DNA of 64,000 nucleotides from Bradyrhizobium sp. Tv2a-2. GTDB taxonomy: Bacteria; Pseudomonadota; Alphaproteobacteria; Rhizobiales; Xanthobacteraceae. Location of the stretch: NCBI RefSeq assembly GCF_000472425.1, contig NZ_AXAI01000002.1, positions 249,265 to 313,264 on the forward strand. Direction: 5' to 3'. The notes under the pieces are model-generated. The model saw only the letters and a list, made by a program, of their open reading frames with translations, was not told where the DNA came from and did no database searches. Made by a program: the position numbers and the translations under genes. This document shows, piece by piece, positions 10,621-19,706 of the stretch (position 1 is its first letter; each line of letters starts with the position of its first letter).

Positions 10621-11718
10621 ATGAAGATTGCCCGCATCGAAGCTATTCCATTGCGGATTCCCTTTACGACGGGTGGGCCGTCGGGCGTGGGCGTGTGGGG
10701 CGCGGGGCAAACGGTGGATTCGCTGATCGTATCGGTCACGACCGATGCAGGTGTGGTCGGCTGGGGCGAGGCGTTCGGGTTCAAGACCATTCCGGCCATC
10801 AAGGTCGCCATCGATACCGTTCTGGCGCCTGACTGCATCGGTCGGGATGCGACGCAGATCGGCAGGCTGATGCTCGACCTGCAGAAGAAATTCCACGTCT
10901 TCGGGCGTAGCGGCGCGCTGATCTACGGCCTTTCGGCCATCGACATTGCGCTGTGGGATATCGCCGGCAGGGCGGCGAACAAGCCGGTCTACAAGCTGCT
11001 CGGTGGCAGCGACGCAAGCTCGCTTCCCGCATACGCAAGCCTGACCCGTTATGCGGACCCTGAATTCGTGGCAAAGAACGTCACGCGCGCGCTGAGCAGC
11101 GGCTATCGTCATCTGAAGTTGCACGAGATCGACGTCAACTGCGTGCGCGCCGCGCGCGAGGCAGCCGGCGATGACATTGAGATCATGCTCGACGTCAACT
11201 GCCCATGGTCCGTGCGCGAAGCCCTCGACATGACCAGGAAGCTGCGCCCGTTCAACCTGCGCTGGCTCGAGGAGCCGGTCTGGCCGCCCGAGAACTATTC
11301 GGGACTTGCCCGGGTCCGGCAGGAGGGCGGCATCCCGATCGCCGCCGGCGAGAATGCCTCGACCGCGATGGATTTTCAGCATCTGCTTGAAGCGAAGGCG
11401 GTCGACTTCATTCAACCGAGCCCCGCCAAAATGGGCGGTATCACGGAGCTTGCGAAGGTCTTCGCGCTGGCGAACGCCAACAACACCACCGTGAAGGTTC
11501 ATACGTTCTACGACGGCCCGGGCCTGCTTGCGGCCGTACATGCAAGCGCGGCTTTCGGCGGGCCCGATGCGTGGGTGGAGTGGCGCTATTTCGACCTCGA
11601 GGCGCAGCTCTATGGCGAGGCCATCATCCCGAACAAAGGCGCAATCGCAGTTCCGCAAGCCCCGGGACTGGGTCTCGAGCCGAGCACGGACGTCATCCGC
11701 AAATATCGTCAGGCCTAG
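10621..11718 (+). CDS. Mandelate racemase/muconate lactonizing enzyme family protein
   Basis: A 365-residue enolase-superfamily enzyme that would remove the alpha proton of a carboxylate substrate with magnesium. The N-terminal capping domain is followed by the barrel with KLH (166-168), metal ligands in MLDVN (Asp191), LEEP (Glu217) and AGEN (Glu244), and a KVHTFYDG segment with His294. The KxH form instead of KxK and the HTFYDG segment place it in the mandelate racemase-like branch. The exact substrate cannot be deduced. It follows the pyruvate dehydrogenase gene closely and may be co-transcribed, although no shared pathway is obvious. Confidence 0.8.
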   Translation: MKIARIEAIPLRIPFTTGGPSGVGVWGAGQTVDSLIVSVTTDAGVVGWGEAFGFKTIPAIKVAIDTVLAPDCIGRDATQIGRLMLDLQKKFHVFGRSGALIYGLSAIDIALWDIAGRAANKPVYKLLGGSDASSLPAYASLTRYADPEFVAKNVTRALSSGYRHLKLHEIDVNCVRAAREAAGDDIEIMLDVNCPWSVREALDMTRKLRPFNLRWLEEPVWPPENYSGLARVRQEGGIPIAAGENASTAMDFQHLLEAKAVDFIQPSPAKMGGITELAKVFALANANNTTVKVHTFYDGPGLLAAVHASAAFGGPDAWVEWRYFDLEAQLYGEAIIPNKGAIAVPQAPGLGLEPSTDVIRKYRQA

Positions 11719-11795
11719 AACGTGATGCGGACCGGTGGGGCGTGTTAGCGCAAAGTGTGTGATCCCTCAAACACCTCCTAACGTGAGCTAACAGC

Positions 11796-11835
11796 GGTTA
11801 ACACGACACATTGCCGCGACCGTCATAGCCTGCAG
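11796..11835 (+). promoter_or_regulatory. Shared upstream element, copy 2
   Basis: The stretch beginning GTTAACACGACACATTGCCG and continuing into GTCATAGCCTGC is the counterpart of the element at 8604-8645. It ends about 30 bases before the likely DUF202 start codon, a distance that suits a promoter. No known consensus fits, so the function is inference. Confidence 0.35.
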
Positions 11836-11867
11836 TCATGGAAACATGAGCGCGGTTGAGGTCGCCA

Positions 11868-12347
11868 ATGATCCGCAGTTACAATGATCACGCTGCAAAC
11901 GAGCGCACGTTCCTGGCCTGGCTGCGCACGGGACTGTCGGCCGTGACGTTGGGGATCGTCGTCAAAAAGGGTTCACTCCTTGCCGCGATCGCTGGCGCGT
12001 CGTCGCCCCAGCTAGCGGGTTCGGTTCCGGACCATCTCTCCAGCTATGCGGGGCCTGCCCTGGTCGGCTTAGGCGTCGGAGCGATAGCTGCGGCCGCCAT
12101 CCGCTTTGTCCGCACCGCCTGTCGGATCGACGATGAAAGCGTACACTCCGCCGGGGTTGTTCGGCTAGCTTCGGCTTTTTTGCAGCGGCGGCCGGAAGAC
12201 GCTTTGACAAACGACGCTCCGGCGTCCAGCCGCAAGGGGACTATCTTGCAGAGAGCGCAGCGGCTCAACCTGAGGCTTGTCGGAGGTACCGACGATCCTC
12301 GGACCACGGCAGCCGCATCGCAAGCGAATCACCCTGTCAAGGGTTGA
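11868..12347 (+). CDS. DUF202-like inner-membrane protein, short form
   Basis: The ATG at 11868 is preferred over an earlier in-frame TTG because TTGAGG lies seven bases upstream; this gives 159 residues. The N-terminus NDHAANERTFLAWLRTGLSAV is the DUF202 signature (YidH-like). Two hydrophobic helices follow (about 22-42 and 60-83). The third helix of typical DUF202 proteins is not visible. Instead the C-terminus is hydrophilic and low in structure (…APASSRKGTILQRAQRL…), so the gene may be truncated or diverged. Function of the family is unknown. Confidence 0.7.
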   Translation: MIRSYNDHAANERTFLAWLRTGLSAVTLGIVVKKGSLLAAIAGASSPQLAGSVPDHLSSYAGPALVGLGVGAIAAAAIRFVRTACRIDDESVHSAGVVRLASAFLQRRPEDALTNDAPASSRKGTILQRAQRLNLRLVGGTDDPRTTAAASQANHPVKG

Positions 12348-13033
12348 CGGGCGTCTCTTACGATGCAAGCTCGTGCGTATGGGGCGATTTGCGCAGACGC
12401 GCTGGGCGCGCATGAGCAGCGGGCAGTATTGCTTGATCCGCGATCTCGGCCTGGTCAAGGGAGGCAAGGGGCTGCGGCACCACGAGGTGGTGCTCACGCT
12501 GTCGTGTCGCGGTATCGTCCGTTTCCTGATCGGTGTCGCGCGCCAGACCCGTTGGCGCGATGTGGGCAGGGGACTCGATCGGATATCCCGCACAGCGGAC
12601 CAGTCGCGCAAATAACTGCGTACCCCGAACAACAAACGGCTCCGGCCTGGAGCTTGACCGGCCCCCATTAACATTCGGACATGAACGGGCAGGGCGAAAG
12701 CCCGCGCGATTGCGCCCTGTCGTGCGCGAGCACGCCATTGGCCGCCCAAAGGTCGCCGCGAAGTCCGAATTTGACAGCGCGGAGCGTCATTTTTTGGCAA
12801 GGCCGGTCGAGACCGTCGGGAAGCCTGTGCGCGGCCGCTTGGCCGGCCTTTGCCGCAGGCCACAATCCCGCTAGGTATGGCGGATCAAGCCGCATGTCGG
12901 CTGCTTTCCGGACAGGCCTGTGTACGACCTCAATTCCCTCAACACGAACGAGCCGAGGCCATGGCACGGCGCGTTGCGCCATCGACGCTGCCGCCTCGCT
13001 CCCCAAGGCCCCATAGGATAGACTGAAATCGGC
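12348..13033. other. Intergenic region before the four-gene membrane operon
   Basis: About 690 bases with several open frames on both strands, none with a convincing protein pattern, ribosome site or family. The region probably holds the promoter of the rightward operon starting at 13034, but no canonical promoter was recognised. Confidence 0.4.
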
Positions 13034-14500
13034 ATGAGCGCTCCCGGAACCCGCCAATCGCCCATTGCGCGCATTCGCGCGCTCTTGAACCAGCCGACGC
13101 ATCACTATCGTCCGGCGACCACGGTCTTTCTCGATCTCAATGTCGACCGCCTGGCGGACCAGTTCGAACTGGTCGCCCGCGGCAGTGAGCGCGGCGCGGA
13201 GGGGCGGCCGTCCTCGGACGCCCAGACCATGGACGATATCGAGCACCGGGTGGTCGAGCGTATCGAGGCGCACAAGCAGGATGCGCACACGATCTATCTC
13301 GATCACCTCCACACCTATGACGAGCGGATCACGGCGCTGAGCTTCGAGGAGCGGTTTGCGACCATCCAGCAGGCCGCGCCCGAGGCGGTCGGCGATTTCA
13401 GGGCGGAGGCGACCGTCGGCCGCGACGAGCTGTTCGTGCTGCGGCGGCGGCTGAATGAATCCGAGATCGAGCGCGAGCGCTTCCGCGCCCGTCACCGCAT
13501 CGAGCGCCCGGCGCGGCTGTCGAGCCCGGGCAAGATCATCCTCAAGATCGGCGTCCTTGCCATTCTGTTCATCATCGAGGTCGTGATCAACGGCAGCTTT
13601 CTCGCCAAGGCCAATGTCGGCGGCCTGCTCGGCGGCGCGGCGCAGGCGGTCACCTTCGCAGCATTGAACATCATTGCCAGCTTCTTCTGGGGCATGGTGC
13701 TGATCCGCCTGATCAACCGCCGTAACTACTTCCTCAAGCTGATCGGGCTTCTCTCGTTTCTCGCCTATGTCCTGTTTGCGGTGACGCTGAATCTCACCCT
13801 TTCGCATCTTCGCGAGATACCGCCGGCGATCGCCGTTTCCGACAATGTCGGCCAGGTGGTGCTGCATCGCCTCCTCACCGCGCCCTACGCGCTCACCGAC
13901 ATCAATTCCTGGGTGTTCTTCTCCATCGGTTTCATCTTTTCGCTGATTGCGATGGCCGATGGACTGATGTTCTTCGATCCCTATATGGGCTATGCGGGGC
14001 TGGAGCGGCGTTGGATCGAGACGACCCGGCGGTTTGCCGACGCCAGGATCGAGCTGATCGAGCGGTTACGCGATATCCGCGAGGACGCGACAGAGACCAT
14101 GAACGAGGCGGCACGCGATTTGTCCGTTCGGCGCAGCGAGTATGATGCCCTGCTGCAGGGCCGCGAGCGGCTCGCCCAGCGCTTTGCCCAGCACCAGAAC
14201 CAGATCGAGCAGGCCTGTCGAGCCTTGCTCGAGATCTACCGTGAGGCCAACCGGAAGGCGCGCACCACGCCTGCACCTGATTATTTTGCCAAGGCCTATG
14301 CGATGGAGCGCATCGCCTACACGGCCGCCGAGCCGGACTCCAGCGCGCGCGAGCACCTGCGCAAGATGATCGCCGACACCCAGGAGATATTGAACCAGCA
14401 GATCAAGGCCATCCACGACGCCTTCGACAACGCGGTGAAGACCTATCGCGAGATCGACGAACTCCTGCCCGAGAAGAAGCCGGAGACCAAGCGTGGCTAG
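13034..14500 (+). CDS. Four-TM protein with cytoplasmic coiled coils; first gene of motor-like operon
   Basis: A 488-residue protein that I do not recognise as a named family. Residues 1-165 are soluble and rich in charged helices. Four membrane helices follow at about 168-187, 202-226, 233-255 and 291-313, with a polar loop at 256-290. Residues 320-488 are a long charged helical or coiled-coil tail (ERRWIETTRRFADARIELIERL and onward). The gene overlaps the next by eight bases, so the two are coupled. The same layout, membrane helices plus a coiled-coil tail, recurs in the third gene, so this could be a second structural subunit of the same membrane complex. Function is inferred from context only. 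Confidence 0.75.
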   Translation: MSAPGTRQSPIARIRALLNQPTHHYRPATTVFLDLNVDRLADQFELVARGSERGAEGRPSSDAQTMDDIEHRVVERIEAHKQDAHTIYLDHLHTYDERITALSFEERFATIQQAAPEAVGDFRAEATVGRDELFVLRRRLNESEIERERFRARHRIERPARLSSPGKIILKIGVLAILFIIEVVINGSFLAKANVGGLLGGAAQAVTFAALNIIASFFWGMVLIRLINRRNYFLKLIGLLSFLAYVLFAVTLNLTLSHLREIPPAIAVSDNVGQVVLHRLLTAPYALTDINSWVFFSIGFIFSLIAMADGLMFFDPYMGYAGLERRWIETTRRFADARIELIERLRDIREDATETMNEAARDLSVRRSEYDALLQGRERLAQRFAQHQNQIEQACRALLEIYREANRKARTTPAPDYFAKAYAMERIAYTAAEPDSSAREHLRKMIADTQEILNQQIKAIHDAFDNAVKTYREIDELLPEKKPETKRG

Positions 14501-15329
14501 GCGGCGTCCGCGACAGCGCAAGGATTCCGGGCTCGGCTGGGCGGGCCTCGGTGGAATTCTCCTGCTGCTGCTCGCCATCGCCTCCGGCGGCGCACTGGCC
14601 TATTTCTATTTCTCCGCACCCGCACGCCCCGTGCTCGATGCCCAGACGCTGTGTCCGGTCAACGGGCCGCAAGGCATCACCGTCGTCCTGGTCGATACCT
14701 CCGACGACCTGCCGGAGACCACGCAGCGGGAGATATTGGGCCAGCTCGACGACATGATCACCACGCTGCCGCCGTTCTACCGGCTCGACATCAGGGTGCT
14801 GGATATCGCGGGCGTGCGCAGCCGTTCGCTGTTCTCGAAATGCAATCCCGGCGATGGCGCAGGCCTCAGCGAATGGACCGACAATCCCCGCATCGCGCGC
14901 CTCAGATGGATCGAGGACTTCCGCAAGCCCGCGGCGCTCGCGATGAAGAGCAGCATCGCAGCCGCGAAAGCCAACAACTCGCCGATCATGGCGGCGATCC
15001 AGGACATCGCCATCGACCAGTTTTCCAGCGCAGCCAGCCAGGACGCAAGGAAAACGCTCTATGTCATTTCCGACATGATTGAACACACCCGCGACTACAG
15101 CCAATATCCCAGGGCGGGTGACCTGTCGTTCCAGCGTTACAGGCAGTCGCCGGCCTATTTGAAGTTTCGCACCGATCTTCATGGCGCTACGGTCATCATT
15201 CGGTACGTGACCAGGCAGGTGAACGGACAGCCTCTGGTTGATGGGACCAAGCACGTGGAGTTCTGGAAGGCCTGGATCGAGGACAGCCGCGGCATTTTCG
15301 GCGGAGCGAAGCGGCTCCAGGGTGCGTGA
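14493..15329 (+). CDS. Single-TM protein with a VWA-like extracytoplasmic domain
   Basis: The GTG start at 14493 overlaps the stop of the previous gene; 278 residues. A very basic N-terminus (ARRRPRQRK) precedes one membrane helix at about 17-40, so the rest should be periplasmic. The domain opens with ITVVLVDTSDDL (about 62-73), which looks like strand 1 and the DxS loop of a von Willebrand A domain. Later come SPIMAAIQDIA (163-173) and KTLYVISDMIEH (187-198), matching later VWA strands. The MIDAS is imperfect (DTSDD rather than DxSxS). The assignment is fold-like pattern recognition. It overlaps the next gene by four bases. Confidence 0.7.
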   Translation: MARRRPRQRKDSGLGWAGLGGILLLLLAIASGGALAYFYFSAPARPVLDAQTLCPVNGPQGITVVLVDTSDDLPETTQREILGQLDDMITTLPPFYRLDIRVLDIAGVRSRSLFSKCNPGDGAGLSEWTDNPRIARLRWIEDFRKPAALAMKSSIAAAKANNSPIMAAIQDIAIDQFSSAASQDARKTLYVISDMIEHTRDYSQYPRAGDLSFQRYRQSPAYLKFRTDLHGATVIIRYVTRQVNGQPLVDGTKHVEFWKAWIEDSRGIFGGAKRLQGA

Positions 15330-16369
15330 CGGAAGGAGCAGGAACTAGCGTGGCAGCCTATGACGAGACACCGCGTCTGCCGCCTGGCCTGTTGAACGGG
15401 CTGTTGTTCTTTGCCGTGGTGGTCGTGGGCAGCGGCTATATCATATTCGCCAAGCTGGAGGATTTCGGCGCCGTCGCGGTCACCTCCGTCCCGGTTCTGA
15501 TCATGATCGGATACGGGGTGCTGTTGGGCGCGCGGCTGTTCCGGCTGCGCGACGACCAGGCCGGCGACAATCTCTACTACATGGGCTTCCTGTTCACGCT
15601 CACGAGCCTTGCGGTCTCGCTCTATCAGTTTTCGGCGGCAGGCTCCGCGGAGCAGATCGTGCAGAATTTCGGCATCGCGATCGCCTCGACCATCGCGGGC
15701 ATTGCGCTGCGCATCCTCTTCAACCAGATGCGGCGCGATCCGCTCGAGGTCGAGGCGACGGCGCGGCTTGAGCTTGCCGAGGCCTCGCGGCGGGTGAAGC
15801 GGGAGTTGGAGAGCGCGATCCTGGAGTTCGGCTATTTCCGCCGTGCCACCCAGCAATCGATGGGCGATGCGATGGACGAGGTGCGCGAGAGCATGGACAA
15901 GGTCCGCGGCCTGTTTGCCGGCGAGGTCGAGCGGCTTGCGGCGGCCGCCGGTCGGCCGCTCGAGGAGACAAACCGGAAGTCGGCGCAGACGCTGGACAAT
16001 CTGAACGAACGCACCGTCCAGATCCTCGATTTCTCCAGGCAATTGGTGCAGGAGGGCGAGCAGCTGGCGCGCAGCACGACCAATGTCGTCAAGGCGATCG
16101 ACTTCACGCTGGCAAAACTGGCTGCGTTGCAGATGCCGGACCGCGCAGTCGACAGCAAGCTCGCGCCGATGATCCAGGGCCTGACCGAGGCAGTCAACGC
16201 GTTCGGCGAGAGCACCGAGGCGCAGGCGAAAAATATCGAAATCAATCTCAAGCACACCCAGAACGCCGTCGTTGCGATCGCCCAGGTCCTGCAGGAGATG
16301 CGCACCACCGAGACGGCAAAGTCCGCCCCGCGTTCGCGCGGCGCCAGCGCCGCAACGGACCGGTCCTGA
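15326..16369 (+). CDS. MotA/ExbB/ZorA-like channel protein with long coiled-coil tail
   Basis: A GTG at 15326 overlaps the preceding stop; a second in-frame GTG at 15350 has AGGAGCAGGA before it and may be the true start. Hydrophobic helices lie at about 22-42, 48-70, 83-101 and 112-134. The last, preceded by GSAEQIVQNFGIAIASTIAG, resembles the conserved pore helices of MotA/TolQ/ExbB proteins. Residues 140-330 form a long heptad-rich coiled coil (EATARLELAEASRRVKRELE and beyond), as in ZorA of the Zorya defence system. The next gene encodes the matching MotB/OmpA-type partner. An ion-driven stator is the inferred role. Confidence 0.7.
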   Translation: MTEGAGTSVAAYDETPRLPPGLLNGLLFFAVVVVGSGYIIFAKLEDFGAVAVTSVPVLIMIGYGVLLGARLFRLRDDQAGDNLYYMGFLFTLTSLAVSLYQFSAAGSAEQIVQNFGIAIASTIAGIALRILFNQMRRDPLEVEATARLELAEASRRVKRELESAILEFGYFRRATQQSMGDAMDEVRESMDKVRGLFAGEVERLAAAAGRPLEETNRKSAQTLDNLNERTVQILDFSRQLVQEGEQLARSTTNVVKAIDFTLAKLAALQMPDRAVDSKLAPMIQGLTEAVNAFGESTEAQAKNIEINLKHTQNAVVAIAQVLQEMRTTETAKSAPRSRGASAATDRS

Positions 16370-16382
16370 GAGGAAACTGGCC

Positions 16383-17477
16383 ATGGAAGGACAGATTGTA
16401 CAGCAGCGCTCGTCCTACCGGCAGGGCCTCGTTCTCGGCCTGACCATGGCCGAGATCATGATCCTTTTGGTGTTCTGCCTTCTGATCGCGATGGCGACCT
16501 TCCTCAAACGCGAGGAGAGCAAGCGCGTCGCGGCCGAGCAGGAGCTGCGGCAGGAGCGCCGCGAGATTGCGCAGGCGCGCAGCGTGCTGGCCGAGCTCAA
16601 GCCGAGCGCGGCGCTCGGCGAGAAGCTGCAGACCTGGTCGGGCCTGAGCGATCCGCAGGCGATCGACCGGTATTGGCGGGAGCTCGTGGATGCCCGTACT
16701 GTGGTGGGTGAGATCGAGAAGAGCGGCATGTCGGTCAAGGAGTTCCGCGACACCCTCGCGACGGTCGCGGCGCTGCGCGCCAACGGCATCGACGCCGACA
16801 AGGCGATCCGCAATGCCCAGCTTGTCGCCGCGATCGAGCGTGCGATGACGAAGCCCGGCCAGCCGCCGGCGCCGACCCAGGCAATTTTGGATACCATCGA
16901 CCGCGGCGTGAACGGACCGGGTCCGGCCGGCCACCAGTGGCCGCCGATCATCCGGATGAGCGAGGCCGACGGCTACTTCTTCAGGACAAGAAGCGCGGAA
17001 TTGTCGCCCGCCTTCCGCGATACGCTGCTCAACGTGACGCCCCGCGAAATCCTCGACTACATCAGGAAATACGACGTCGATGTGATCGAGGTGGTCGGAC
17101 ACACTGACGAGCGCCCGCTTCTGGCCCGGCAGTTCTCCAATCTCGACCGCGACCTTTCCTTCGTTCTGAAGAACAACGCCGACGTCGCCAGCCTCATTCC
17201 CGCCGACAACGCCGGGCTAGGCCTCGCGCGCGCCGTGTCGGTCGTCAGCGTGCTCAGGCTGAGTCCGCTACTTGCCAACTACAAGATCATCCCGCTGTCG
17301 GGCGCGCAGCTCGTCAATACCGACGAGACGCTCGCCCTCGACGGATCGGCGGAAGACATCCAGCAGCGCCGCCGCATCGAAATCCGCCTGCGCAAATCCG
17401 TGCCCCATGAACCGGCCATCCCGAGCGACCCGGCCATCGATTCCTTCCCGCGCTCGATCATGACGACGCCACGGTAA
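16383..17477 (+). CDS. MotB/OmpA-like peptidoglycan-binding stator partner
   Basis: The ATG at 16383 follows GAGAGGAAAC and gives 364 residues. The frame could extend 37 codons upstream, but that part overlaps the preceding gene and looks like a shadow. One membrane helix lies at about 20-41 with an acidic residue, Glu24, near its start (MAEIMILLVFCLLIAM), the position of the proton-carrying aspartate in MotB and ZorB. A coiled-coil linker (42-115) follows, and the OmpA-like domain (about 196-337) contains VVGHTDERP and ends QQRRRIEIRLRKS. Together with the preceding MotA-like gene this gives both parts of an ion-driven motor. The C-terminal 25 residues are unstructured. Confidence 0.8.
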   Translation: MEGQIVQQRSSYRQGLVLGLTMAEIMILLVFCLLIAMATFLKREESKRVAAEQELRQERREIAQARSVLAELKPSAALGEKLQTWSGLSDPQAIDRYWRELVDARTVVGEIEKSGMSVKEFRDTLATVAALRANGIDADKAIRNAQLVAAIERAMTKPGQPPAPTQAILDTIDRGVNGPGPAGHQWPPIIRMSEADGYFFRTRSAELSPAFRDTLLNVTPREILDYIRKYDVDVIEVVGHTDERPLLARQFSNLDRDLSFVLKNNADVASLIPADNAGLGLARAVSVVSVLRLSPLLANYKIIPLSGAQLVNTDETLALDGSAEDIQQRRRIEIRLRKSVPHEPAIPSDPAIDSFPRSIMTTPR

Positions 17478-17600
17478 TGGCTTGTCCCGTCGCCCGTAGC
17501 GTCTGCACGCAATATTGACCCTCCGATCCACAGCACCTTAGGCTGACGGGTCACGAAGATCGGGCGTCAAGCCCGCGGCGGGGCGCGGTTTGGGGGAGAT

Positions 17601-19214
17601 ATGAAGAGCGACATCGCAAGCACAATTTCGAAGGCGCGCGAGCATTCGATTGGCGACCTGTTGCGGCGTTCTGCCCAGCGCGATCCGAACAAGATGGCGC
17701 TGATCTGCGGCGAGGTGCGGTGGACCTTTGCCGGGATGGAGGCGATCTGCAATCGGCTCGCCCGCGGCCTGCTCGGGCTCGGCGTTGGCAAGGGAGATCG
17801 GCTTGCCGTGCTGTCGCGCAATTCGCATGCCTTTGCAGCCTTGCGCTTTGCGGTGGCGCGGATCGGTGCGATCCTGGTGCCGATCAACTTCATGCTCAAT
17901 CCGGACGAGATCAATTTCATCCTCGCCAATTCCGGCGCGAAGCTGCTGGCCGCGGGCCCCGATCTTGTCGAGACGGCGCGTACCGCAACCGCCAAGGGCT
18001 CGACGATCGAGAAGCTGATATGGCTGCCGGGCGAAGATCCGGCTGCGCCGCCGGCCGGCATGACCACCTTCGACGATCTCCTCGATACCGACGCGTCGGC
18101 GCTTGAGACGTCAGTCGATGCCCGCGATCCCGCCCAGATCGTCTACACCAGCGGCACGGAGTCGCTGCCGAAAGGCGCGATGCTGACCCATGAGGCGGTG
18201 ATGTGGCAGTATGTCAGCTGCATCATCGACGGCGGCATGGCGGCCGGTGACAACGTGCTGCACGCCTTGCCGCTCTATCACTGTGCGCAGCTCGACGTCT
18301 TTCTCGGCCCCGCGATCTATCTCGGCGCCTCCGGCGTGATCACGTCCAAGCCGGTTGCCGACAACATCCTGGCGCTGATTGAGACACACAAGATCACCGC
18401 CTTCTTCGCGCCGCCCACGATCTGGATCGCGATGCTGCGCTCGCCCTCCTTCGACAAGACCGATCTCTCTTCGCTGCAGAAGGGCTATTACGGCGCCTCG
18501 ATCATGCCGGTGGAGGTGCTGCTCGAATTGCAGCGGCGTCTGCCGAATGTGAAATTCTGGAATTTCTACGGCCAGACCGAGATCGCGCCGCTCGCAACCG
18601 TATTGAAGCCGGAAGACCAGCTGCGCAAGGCGGGCTCGGCCGGCAAACCGACCATCAATGTCGAGACGCGCGTGGTCGATGTCGACATGAAGGATGTCGC
18701 GGCCGGTGAGGTCGGCGAGATCGTGCACCGCTCGCCGCATCTGTTGTCGGGCTACTACAATGACCCGGCAAAGACCGCGGCCGCCTTCAATGGCGGCTGG
18801 TTCCACAGCGGCGATCTCGCCACCGTCGACGCCGAGGGCTATGTCACCGTCGTCGATCGCGTGAAGGACATGATCAAGACCGGCGGCGAGAATGTCGCGA
18901 GCCGCGAGGTCGAGGAGATGATCTACCGCCTGCCGGCGGTGTCGGAAGTCGCCGTCATTGGTCTGCCGGACCCGCGCTGGATCGAGGCGGTCACTGCGAT
19001 TGTCGTGGTCAAGAGCGGCGCGGCGCTGGACGAGGCCGCTGTGATCAAGCATTGCGCGGGCGCCATGGCGCATTTCAAGGTCCCCAAGCGCGTCGTCTTC
19101 GTCGACACCTTGCCGAAAAATCCCTCCGGCAAGCTGCTCAAGCGCGAGCTGCGCAAGCGCTTCATGGACGGTGATACGCTGGATGGCGCGGTGCAGAAGA
19201 GCTTTGGCACGTAA
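17601..19214 (+). CDS. Acyl-CoA synthetase (AMP-forming)
   Basis: A 537-residue ANL-superfamily ligase that would activate a carboxylic acid to its acyl-CoA using ATP. The ATG at 17601 follows GGGGGAGAT. The phosphate-binding loop IVYTSGTESLPKGAML (about 172-187) has Glu where many members have Thr or Gly. Other motifs are YGQTE, GWFHSGDL, DRVKDMIKTGGENV and the C-terminal lysine in NPSGKLLKRELR. Fatty-acid or aromatic-acid substrates are both possible. The gene is alone, so its pathway cannot be read from context. Confidence 0.88.
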   Translation: MKSDIASTISKAREHSIGDLLRRSAQRDPNKMALICGEVRWTFAGMEAICNRLARGLLGLGVGKGDRLAVLSRNSHAFAALRFAVARIGAILVPINFMLNPDEINFILANSGAKLLAAGPDLVETARTATAKGSTIEKLIWLPGEDPAAPPAGMTTFDDLLDTDASALETSVDARDPAQIVYTSGTESLPKGAMLTHEAVMWQYVSCIIDGGMAAGDNVLHALPLYHCAQLDVFLGPAIYLGASGVITSKPVADNILALIETHKITAFFAPPTIWIAMLRSPSFDKTDLSSLQKGYYGASIMPVEVLLELQRRLPNVKFWNFYGQTEIAPLATVLKPEDQLRKAGSAGKPTINVETRVVDVDMKDVAAGEVGEIVHRSPHLLSGYYNDPAKTAAAFNGGWFHSGDLATVDAEGYVTVVDRVKDMIKTGGENVASREVEEMIYRLPAVSEVAVIGLPDPRWIEAVTAIVVVKSGAALDEAAVIKHCAGAMAHFKVPKRVVFVDTLPKNPSGKLLKRELRKRFMDGDTLDGAVQKSFGT

Positions 19215-19309
19215 GCGTCAGCCGCAGCCGCTCTGGCCATAGGTCACGTGTCCACCGAGCCGAGGCCAGACAAAAAAAGCTGTTGCGGGCGCGGGCCCCT
19301 TCGAGGTCC

Positions 19310-19561
19310 TCACTGCGACCGCCGACCCGTCTTGAAGCTGTAAGGTCCCTTCGGCTGTCGTCGCAAGCCGTCCGGCAGCACCTCCTCCTCACTGGGCATC
19401 GGTTCCGAGCGGACGTCGGCGCCGTGCTGCGCTGCTTCGTGCGGAGTGACCGCTTCGTGCACCTGATCGGGGGCTGGGCGGCCGGCGTCGTTGACGGCGT
19501 CATAGGCACCAGACCGCGTGTCGCGGAAGTCGGTGCCGGCAAAGCTGCGTTTTCTGCTCAT
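19310..19561 (-). CDS. Small hydrophilic protein of unknown function
   Basis: The frame starts with ATG at 19561, giving 83 residues without signal peptide or membrane segment (MSRKRSFAGTDFRDTRSGAYDAV...). It is rich in charged residues, proline and glutamine. The frame is open further upstream, but that part overlaps the EcfG promoter region of the divergent gene. Its setting among small stress-type proteins suggests a similar role. No family was recognised. Confidence 0.5.
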   Translation of the reverse strand: MSRKRSFAGTDFRDTRSGAYDAVNDAGRPAPDQVHEAVTPHEAAQHGADVRSEPMPSEEEVLPDGLRRQPKGPYSFKTGRRSQ

Positions 19562-19651
19562 CTCAAAGGTTCCGCTTCGCGTTCCGAGGTACCCTCGTGA
19601 GCTAACCTCGCCAGCCGCTTTTGTTTCCCGGAACAGGTCGGGCGCCGGCGC

Positions 19652-19676
19652 GGAACGCAGCATACGGATCAACGTT
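19652..19676 (+). promoter_or_regulatory. EcfG (general stress response) promoter
   Basis: GGAAC at 19652-19656 and CGTT at 19673-19676 are separated by 16 bases, a perfect match to the EcfG consensus GGAAC-N16/17-CGTT of alphaproteobacteria. The -10 box ends 30 bases before the ATG of the small gene at 19707. Basis: the motif is seen in sequence; the EcfG link is established for the clade. Confidence 0.75.
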
Positions 19677-19706
19677 AACTCCGGTAGGACAAGAGAGGCA
19701 TCGACC

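Noticed and set aside
10153..11658. A 501-codon minus-strand frame opposite the enolase-superfamily gene
   Set aside because: The plus-strand protein has all catalytic residues; the antisense frame is low-complexity Arg/His/Asp-rich.
12277..12615. Plus-strand frame overlapping the end of the DUF202 gene
   Set aside because: No recognisable pattern or ribosome site; it overlaps a supported gene by 70 bases.
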